From positions 1 through 11,173 of the forward strand of contig PWMZ01000032.1 of assembly GCA_003559065.1 (NCBI GenBank): DNA of 11,173 bases, in the 5' to 3' direction. The position numbers and the translations under genes were made by a program. The notes below the pieces were generated by a model that made no database searches, was not told the origin of the DNA, and saw only the letters and a list, made by a program, of their open reading frames with translations. Shown here one piece after another: positions 6,062 to 11,173 of the stretch (its first letter is position 1; the number at the start of each line of letters is the position of its first letter). This DNA is from Candidatus Nealsoniibacteriota bacterium (lineage in GTDB: Bacteria > Patescibacteriota > Minisyncoccia > Minisyncoccales > GWA2-38-27).

Positions 6062-6574
6062 ATGGTAGACGAAAAAAAACAAGACGAAGATAAAAAAGAG
6101 GAAGCTTCTAAAAACGAAGCACCAAAAAAAGAGGAAACTCCCAAAAAAGAAGAGGCCTCAAAAGAAGAAGAATCTGAGGTAAAGGTTCCTAAAAAGTTTG
6201 AAAAACTAGTTCAAGAAATAGAAAAAATGTCAGTTCTAGAACTTTCAGAATTAGTAAAGGTTTTAGAGGAAAAATTCGGTGTTTCTGCTCAAGCACCAGC
6301 AGTGGCTGCTCCAGCTCAATCCGGCGGAGGAGGGGAAGAGGTTGCCGAAGAAAAATCTTCTTTCAATGTTGAGCTTCAGGGGATTGGAGATAAAAAAATA
6401 GAAGTTATTAAAGTAGTAAGAGATGTTATGGAAAAAGGGCTGAAAGAAGCAAAAGATCTAGTTGATAGCGCCGCTTCTTCGCCTCAAATGATAAAAGAAG
6501 GAGTTGATAAAGAAACAGCAGAAGAATTAAAGAAAAAATTCGAAGCCGCTGGAGCTAAGGTTGAATTGAAATAA
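6062..6574 (+). CDS. rplL: 50S ribosomal protein L7/L12 (bL12) with an N-terminal charged extension
   Basis: 170 aa against the usual 120-130. Residues 44-76 are the L12 dimerisation domain ([29 protein letters not shown]), 77-100 the Ala/Gly-rich hinge, 101-170 the C-terminal factor-binding domain ([41 protein letters not shown]). Residues 1-43 are extra: a Lys/Glu-rich low-complexity stretch with repeats of the type PKKEE. There is no alternative start between residues 1 and 56, and M56 would delete half of the dimerisation domain, so the extension appears real. There is no Shine-Dalgarno. Its last 20 bp overlap the converging minus-strand gene. rpoB does not follow. Confidence 0.93.
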   Translation: MVDEKKQDEDKKEEASKNEAPKKEETPKKEEASKEEESEVKVPKKFEKLVQEIEKMSVLELSELVKVLEEKFGVSAQAPAVAAPAQSGGGGEEVAEEKSSFNVELQGIGDKKIEVIKVVRDVMEKGLKEAKDLVDSAASSPQMIKEGVDKETAEELKKKFEAAGAKVELK

Positions 6575-8285
6575 CTTCGTAAACTTTATTATTATTAGCT
6601 ACCCAGATTTTTTCACCGTCTGTAGCTAAACCTGAAAGATTGCCAAACTTTTCACTCTGAAATTGTTTGGCAATTTTTATTTTCTTATCAGTAATTATGA
6701 TTCTCTCTTTTTCTGGATCTAAAAAATAGATATAATCTAAATTTCTTTTGGTTTTTATTTGGGTGATTTTATTTACATCAGGAAAAGTGCTAATAGTAAA
6801 ATTTTCTTTGAATTCACTTCGATAAAAAAGATCTATTGAATCGTTTTTTATTGTCCAGATAGAGCCGTCAATAGTTAAATCTGAGCACTCTTTATCTTGT
6901 TTTATCCAGTAATCGGGGCTTTGCCATTCCAAGTTTCCTGAATAGGGATAAAAAAGAATACTGCAATTGTTTTTATCTAAAAAATAAAGGTTATTATAAT
7001 AAGAATATAGTTTATTAAAACTGAAATCATAAGGGGGGATAGAAATTTCTTTTAATTCATTATTTTTAATAAAAGCCATATTTTCAGGATCGGAAAAAGC
7101 GATAATTCCTTCAGCAAAAGGAGTAATTGTCTTGTAGTTCGCCCGAATACATTCTTTTTCTAAAGAACAAATTTCATCTTCAAACAATAGATACAAGTTA
7201 TTACCTGAAATAGCGATTTCTTTTATTTCTTGATCGAAGGTTGCTAACAGCTTTGGCTCAATGTTTACTAGATTATTTATTTCGTATAAAATATCTTTTA
7301 TTTTTGTGGTAATTTCTTTGTCGTCAGCCTCTTTTAAAAGTTTTCGTAAAGCTGGGTCTGGATTTTCTAGCTCTTTAGCTTGGGTAATTTTTTCTTCAAA
7401 GTAAGAAATTTTTTCTTCGTATTTTTTGACTCTTCTTTGTCTTAAAAAAAAGCCAAAAAATATTAGAAAAATTAAAAGAGCGATTAATGCTAATTTTTTA
7501 TTTTTAAACTTTTTCTTTAGCTTTCCTTTTTCCAAAAACCCAGGTAATTTTTTTGGAAAAAGATACTTAGAAAAACTAGTCTTTTTCGCTTTCTTTTTTT
7601 TAATAATTTTTTTCTCTTCTTCATCTTTTTTTAAATAGATTAAAAGAGAAAAACCGGCTATTCCTTTCTCCCTTAAAGAAGAAGGGATAATCTTTTTTAA
7701 ATTATTTTCATTTAAATCGGCTATTTTTTTTAATTTATTTAAAATTCCCTCTTTTTCAAATAAATCATAAACCTTTTTATTTAAAATTATTATTAAATCA
7801 TTTTCGGCTAATTTTCCATTTATCATACTTAAGAAAACCTTTAAAGGGTAAGGCTCTATTTCTTGGTTGTCAAAATTTTGACTAAGATCAGTGATTTCTC
7901 CTGCTCTTATTAATAAAGTTTTTATGCTTCCCGTTTTGGTATAAAATAGTTCCGAGTTTTTAATAGAAAAGACAGCAAAGTTTAAATTTCCCAACCAATG
8001 AACATTTTCTTTTTTAATTTGTTCCGCTAAAAACTTGTTGGTTGATTTAATGGTATTAGAGAGAGCTTTTTCCGGGTTTTTAATTTTAGAATAATAATTC
8101 TTTTTAATATTTTGATTTATTTTTTTTAAAAAGTTTTTGTTTTCAGCAACGCTTTTTTCTAATTCGCCGGCTAAAAAAAGAGTTCCCCCTCTTTTTTCAT
8201 AAATATTAGTGGGTTGGTGAACAGTTATTTCAAAAACATCTCCTTCTTCTTCGGGTGGGTTGAAATGAAGTTCGAATATTTTCAT
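6555..8285 (-). CDS. Membrane protein: phosphatase-like (PPM/PP2C-type) domain + TM + propeller-like domain
   Basis: 576 aa from the start chosen here. Residues 1-220 resemble a PPM/PP2C phosphatase-like fold ([50 protein letters not shown]), but the metal-binding Asp motifs (DGxGG and the later Asp) are not visible, so catalysis is doubtful. A strongly basic linker (about 225-263) leads to one TM helix (264-282), a predicted coiled coil (285-325), and a C-terminal half of repeating beta strands (e.g. [28 protein letters not shown]), suggesting a propeller outside the membrane. The longer start at 8363 (26 residues more) overlaps the divergent gene and lies upstream of the promoter; the ATG at 8285 begins [10 protein letters not shown], directly after the -10 box. 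It is divergent from the Clp genes, so it may work with them (inference). Confidence 0.75.
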   Translation of the reverse strand: MKIFELHFNPPEEEGDVFEITVHQPTNIYEKRGGTLFLAGELEKSVAENKNFLKKINQNIKKNYYSKIKNPEKALSNTIKSTNKFLAEQIKKENVHWLGNLNFAVFSIKNSELFYTKTGSIKTLLIRAGEITDLSQNFDNQEIEPYPLKVFLSMINGKLAENDLIIILNKKVYDLFEKEGILNKLKKIADLNENNLKKIIPSSLREKGIAGFSLLIYLKKDEEEKKIIKKKKAKKTSFSKYLFPKKLPGFLEKGKLKKKFKNKKLALIALLIFLIFFGFFLRQRRVKKYEEKISYFEEKITQAKELENPDPALRKLLKEADDKEITTKIKDILYEINNLVNIEPKLLATFDQEIKEIAISGNNLYLLFEDEICSLEKECIRANYKTITPFAEGIIAFSDPENMAFIKNNELKEISIPPYDFSFNKLYSYYNNLYFLDKNNCSILFYPYSGNLEWQSPDYWIKQDKECSDLTIDGSIWTIKNDSIDLFYRSEFKENFTISTFPDVNKITQIKTKRNLDYIYFLDPEKERIIITDKKIKIAKQFQSEKFGNLSGLATDGEKIWVANNNKVYEVISIQP

Positions 8286-8292
8286 TACCTCC

Positions 8293-8320
8293 ATTATAGT
8301 CATTTTAAGAGATAAAACAA
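8293..8320 (-). promoter_or_regulatory. Promoter of the minus-strand phosphatase-like gene
   Basis: Read on the minus strand: -35 TTGTTT (8320-8315), 16-bp spacer, perfect -10 TATAAT (8298-8293). Expected +1 is 8286, one base before the ATG at 8285. A GGAGG (8292-8288) lies between -10 and +1, only 2 nt from the ATG; it would not be in the RNA and is too close to act as a ribosome binding site. Confidence 0.65.
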
Positions 8321-8322
8321 AT

Positions 8323-8351
8323 TTGCCTTTATTTTCTTTTTTGGTTAAAAT
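8323..8351 (+). promoter_or_regulatory. Promoter of the small membrane protein - Clp operon
   Basis: -35 TTGCCT (8323-8328), 17-bp spacer, -10 TAAAAT (8346-8351). Expected +1 is 8358, exactly the A of the ATG, so the mRNA would be leaderless. Its -35 is 2 bp from the -35 of the opposite promoter. Confidence 0.6.
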
Positions 8352-8357
8352 AGAATA

Positions 8358-8720
8358 ATGCAATATTTAATTTGGCACTTTGTAGAAATGCCAAAACATA
8401 TTTTTCAAGCTTGGACCAATCTGCTTCGCTTCAGTATTGATTATTTTTCCTTGCCGATACTCTTGAAAACCTTTTTTTCTCCTTGGAAAAAATTCTCTCA
8501 TTCTTACGGCAAGAGTTTTAGTTTTAAAAAGTATTTTGAGGTTTTTGTTTTCAATTTAATGTCTCGGACAATCGGAGCGGTAATAAGACTTTTTTTTGTC
8601 CTTTTAGCTTTGGTTTTTTCTTTTTTTGTTTTTATTTCGGGTTTATTTTTTCTACTAGCCTGGATTTTAATGCCTTTGTGGCTAGTTTATATTTTTTTAT
8701 ATGGAATTAATTTAATATGA
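8358..8720 (+). CDS. Small conserved-looking membrane protein upstream of a Clp ATPase
   Basis: 120 aa, function not known. The first 70 residues are amphipathic and rich in Phe, Trp and Lys (FHVE-type start, AWTNLLRFSIDYFSLPILLKTFFSPWKKF); residues 72-96 and 98-117 are two adjacent hydrophobic helices. It ends with ATGA overlapping the start of the Clp gene, so the two are almost certainly co-expressed. I recall similar short proteins next to membrane-anchored Clp ATPases in Patescibacteria, but I cannot verify this here. A role as membrane partner or adaptor of the ATPase is inferred from coupling only. The predicted +1 falls on its first base. Confidence 0.75.
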   Translation: MQYLIWHFVEMPKHIFQAWTNLLRFSIDYFSLPILLKTFFSPWKKFSHSYGKSFSFKKYFEVFVFNLMSRTIGAVIRLFFVLLALVFSFFVFISGLFFLLAWILMPLWLVYIFLYGINLI

Positions 8721-11167
8721 ATTTCAATCTTAAAAAATCATTAATTTGGCCGGCCGTAAAATGGGAAAAATTTAGTTTTTTAAAATACTTTAAATTATTT
8801 TTTTTAATTGGTTTTTTGTCTTCTTTCTTTATCTTTATCTTGGGCTTTCTTTCTTATACCTTGAAGGAAGACCTATTAAGAAGACTGCTTAGTTTTTCTT
8901 TAATTTTCTTTTCTTTATTTTGTTTTTCAAAAGTAGCGGAAATTTTTTATGAAAATAAGGTTAAAAACCCTCAAACTGGAAAAATAGATAAAAAAAGAGA
9001 AAACTTAGCCGATTATTTGAGTTTTGAAGTAGCTAAAATAATTTTTAAAAGCAGAAAAAGAAACTCTACTTATTTTTTTCTTACTTTTTTGAAAAATAAT
9101 TTAAAGGTTAAGTTTATTTTTTCAAGAATGGGGCTAAGCGTTAAGGACTTGGAAAAAGAAATATTTAATTATTTAGAAAAAGGAGAAAATTTTGAAAAAG
9201 TTATTTTGAAATCTTTAGATATAGCCATTGAAAGAGGACATTCTAAAATAGAGATAGGGGATTTCCTTATCGCTTTATCTTTGATAGACCCTTTCTTTAA
9301 AAAGGTTTTGGTTGAGAGCCGAGTAAAAACAGAGGACTTTCGAGACCTAATTGGCTGGACGGAAAATGTTTTCTCAAAGAAATTGAGATTTTGGCAAAAA
9401 GAATATTTAAGAAAAAAAGAAACCCTAGCCAAGCAATGGACGGCCGGTTATACCGTAACTCTTGATAAGTATTCTTCAGATATTACTGAAAGGGTTAAAA
9501 AAAGTTCCCCTAAATTTTTTGGTGACCAAAAAGAAATAAAGAGAATTGAAAATATTTTAGCTAAATCTGAAAATAATAGCGTTTTGTTAGTTGGAGAATC
9601 AGGGACTAGTAGAAAGAGTATTATTGAACACTTAGCTCAAAAGAGTTTGTTTGGCGAGTGTAAGGATGAATTAAATTTTAAGCGGATACTAGAATTAGAT
9701 TTGAATATTTTAACAGCGGAAATAAAAAACAACGAAGATTTAGAGTTTACTTTAAACGAAATATTTCAAGAAGCGGTTGAAGCGGAAAATATTATTTTAG
9801 TTATCAATAATTTTCATAATTATGTTGGTAAAAAATCAATTTTAGGAGGAATTGATATTTCGGTAATTCTTTCTTCTTTTTTACCCATTCCTTCTTTCCG
9901 CCTAATAGCTATTACTGATTACGAGGGCTTACGTCGAAATATTGAAAAAGATAATGCCTTGTTATCTTTTTTTGAAAAAGTGGAAGTCTCTCCTAAAGAT
10001 AGCAAAGACACCCTTAAAATATTATTAAGTCAGGTTGGTTTTTTCGAAAAAAAACAGAGAACCTTTATTTCTTTTCAGGCCATTAAACAAATTGTTGAAA
10101 TGACCGATAAATATTTTCCAGCCCTGCCATTTCCTGAAAAAGCGATGTCTATTTTTGACGAGGTTTTTACCACCTATTCTAAAGAGAAAATAATTTTACC
10201 TAAACATGTTGCCAGAATAATTACCAAAAAATCAAATATTCCGGTAGATGAAATAGAAAAGAAAGAAAAAGATATTTTACTTAACCTAGAAGAATTAATT
10301 CATCAAAGGTTAATAAATCAAGATCAAGCAGTGAAAGATATTGCTGCTTCTTTAAAAAGAGCAAGAAGTGGTATTAGCGCTAAAAAAGGGCCAATGGGAT
10401 CTTTTCTTTTTTTGGGTCCGACCGGGGTGGGAAAGACAGAAACAGCCAAGGCTCTAGCTCAAATATATTTTGGATCGGAAAATAAAATGATTAGAATTGA
10501 TATGTCGGAGTTTCAAGAAATATCCGATATTAAAAGATTAATTGGATCAGAAACAGAGCCTGGTTTTTTAACTTCTCAAGTAAAAGAAAATCCTTTTTCC
10601 TTGGTTTTGCTTGATGAATTAGAAAAAGCAAACTTGAATATTCTAAACCTCTTTTTACAAGTTTTAGACGAGGGTTATTTAACCGACGGTTTTAGAAGAA
10701 AAATTAGTTTTGAAAATACTATTATTATAGCTACCAGTAATGCTGGTTATAAATTAATTTTAGGGGCAATTGATAAAAAAGACGATTGGGATAATCTCAA
10801 AAAAGAAATATTTGATTATCTTTTTCAAGAAGGAGTTTTCAAACCCGAATTTATTAACAGATTTGATTCAGCAATTGTTTTTAAACCCTTAAGCAAAGAA
10901 AATCTTTTAGATATTTCCCAGCTTATGTTAGAAAAAACAAAGAAAAAACTAGAAGAAAAAGGAATAAAATTAATTATCGGCCAAGCCTTAAGAGAAAAGA
11001 TAGTAGATTTAAGTTATAATCCTGTTTTTGGAGCCAGGGAAATGAACAGGGTGATTCAAGATAAAGTAGAAAATATTTTATCAACAGCTTTATTAAAAGA
11101 TGAGTTAAAAAAAGGAGACACCGTTGTTCTTGATGAAAATTTTAATTTGAAAATAAATGAAAATTAA
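8717..11167 (+). CDS. Membrane-anchored Clp/Hsp100-type ATPase (ClpA/ClpC-like) with an inactive-looking first AAA domain
   Basis: 816 aa. Two TM helices (about 24-48 and 54-75), a Clp-N-like helical region (about 95-245), D1 (about 265-510) and D2 (about 520-816). D2 is intact: Walker A GPTGVGKT (567-574), Walker B LVLLDE (629-634), sensor 1 TSN (673-675), Arg finger FINRF (R715), sensor 2 GAR (772-774). D1 is degenerate: GESGTSRKS (293-301) replaces GxxGxGKT, INN (363-365) replaces the Walker B IDE, and LLSFF (415-419) replaces the ERRF Arg finger. The middle (M) domain is absent. Pore loops lack their aromatic residue: KNNE in D1, and GSETEPGFLTSQ (610-621) where the GYVG loop is expected in D2. 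No clear IGF/LGF ClpP-docking loop follows sensor 1. Probably a membrane-tethered unfoldase or remodeller, not a classical ClpP partner. Confidence 0.88.
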   Translation: MNFNLKKSLIWPAVKWEKFSFLKYFKLFFLIGFLSSFFIFILGFLSYTLKEDLLRRLLSFSLIFFSLFCFSKVAEIFYENKVKNPQTGKIDKKRENLADYLSFEVAKIIFKSRKRNSTYFFLTFLKNNLKVKFIFSRMGLSVKDLEKEIFNYLEKGENFEKVILKSLDIAIERGHSKIEIGDFLIALSLIDPFFKKVLVESRVKTEDFRDLIGWTENVFSKKLRFWQKEYLRKKETLAKQWTAGYTVTLDKYSSDITERVKKSSPKFFGDQKEIKRIENILAKSENNSVLLVGESGTSRKSIIEHLAQKSLFGECKDELNFKRILELDLNILTAEIKNNEDLEFTLNEIFQEAVEAENIILVINNFHNYVGKKSILGGIDISVILSSFLPIPSFRLIAITDYEGLRRNIEKDNALLSFFEKVEVSPKDSKDTLKILLSQVGFFEKKQRTFISFQAIKQIVEMTDKYFPALPFPEKAMSIFDEVFTTYSKEKIILPKHVARIITKKSNIPVDEIEKKEKDILLNLEELIHQRLINQDQAVKDIAASLKRARSGISAKKGPMGSFLFLGPTGVGKTETAKALAQIYFGSENKMIRIDMSEFQEISDIKRLIGSETEPGFLTSQVKENPFSLVLLDELEKANLNILNLFLQVLDEGYLTDGFRRKISFENTIIIATSNAGYKLILGAIDKKDDWDNLKKEIFDYLFQEGVFKPEFINRFDSAIVFKPLSKENLLDISQLMLEKTKKKLEEKGIKLIIGQALREKIVDLSYNPVFGAREMNRVIQDKVENILSTALLKDELKKGDTVVLDENFNLKINEN

Positions 11168-11173
11168 ATTATA
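11157..11173 (+). CDS. Possible start of the next gene (cut by window edge)
   Basis: ATG at 11157 opens a frame reading MKIKL, overlapping the Clp stop (11165-11167) by 11 bp. Overlaps of this size are usual here (11 bp at 4280, 13 bp at 1652). Only 17 bases are visible, so this is no more than a suggestion. Confidence 0.25.

Noticed and set aside
8286-8363. Longer N-terminus of the minus-strand gene, starting at 8363
   Set aside because: It overlaps the divergent gene and the promoter; the extra 26 residues are unlike the following domain.
2255-8720. UGA recoded as glycine or tryptophan
   Set aside because: TGA ends pcm, the DJ-1 gene, the DUF1554 gene and the 120-aa membrane gene at natural C-termini, with the next gene starting there in two of the ATGA overlaps plus pcm/mltG.
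1-11173. CRISPR array, insertion sequence or prophage
   Set aside because: No regularly spaced repeats, transposase, integrase or phage structural genes are seen.

Overview
The window looks like a stretch of a small-genomed, AT-rich bacterium, most likely Candidate Phyla Radiation / Patescibacteria (Parcubacteria-like). This is inferred from several things: extreme compaction (genes overlap by 4-20 bp or sit 1-5 bp from tRNAs), near absence of Shine-Dalgarno sequences, a membrane-anchored Clp-type ATPase with a decayed first AAA domain, a phosphatase-like/propeller membrane protein, and a zinc-finger/HTH/LAGLIDADG-like protein of a type frequent in these lineages. TGA ends at least four genes at sensible C-termini, so the code is the standard bacterial one, not the UGA=Gly code of SR1/Gracilibacteria. 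No protein database was searched; family calls are from motif recognition.

Layout. (1) 1-1195: a LAGLIDADG-like gene whose 3' end runs into tRNA-Thr(GGT), then rpmG (L33, 53 aa), then tRNA-Trp(CCA). (2) 1197-3186: def, pcm and mltG, overlapping and probably one operon, starting 1 bp after tRNA-Trp. (3) 3175-5416: a consensus sigma70-type promoter drives a DJ-1/PfpI-family gene, a two-TM hypothetical gene and a membrane-anchored Kre9/KNH-like + DUF1554 (lectin-like) surface protein. (4) 5413-6574: a promoter, a structured 5' leader, rplJ (L10) and rplL (L7/L12), the latter with a long charged N-terminal extension. (5) 6555-8285, minus strand: a phosphatase-like + TM + propeller-like protein that overlaps the rplL end tail to tail. 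(6) 8358-11167, plus strand: a small membrane protein and a membrane-anchored double-AAA Clp ATPase, transcribed divergently from the phosphatase-like gene through back-to-back promoters. A possible next gene starts at the right edge.

How the parts relate. tRNA-Thr - rpmG - tRNA-Trp and rplJ - rplL are the two ends of the widespread cluster tRNA-Thr / rpmG / tRNA-Trp / secE / nusG / rplK / rplA / rplJ / rplL / rpoB. Here secE-nusG-rplK-rplA are absent and about 4.2 kb of unrelated genes lies between the ends; rpoB does not follow rplL. The three best promoters outside the ribosomal operon place +1 at or within 1 nt of a start codon, so these genes are predicted to give leaderless mRNAs. The ribosomal protein operon is the exception, with a roughly 80-nt leader that folds into two hairpins whose loops are complementary, a candidate L10-L12 autoregulatory element. 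No CRISPR array, insertion sequence, rRNA or clear strong terminator is visible, and no gene-free stretch reaches 300 bp.
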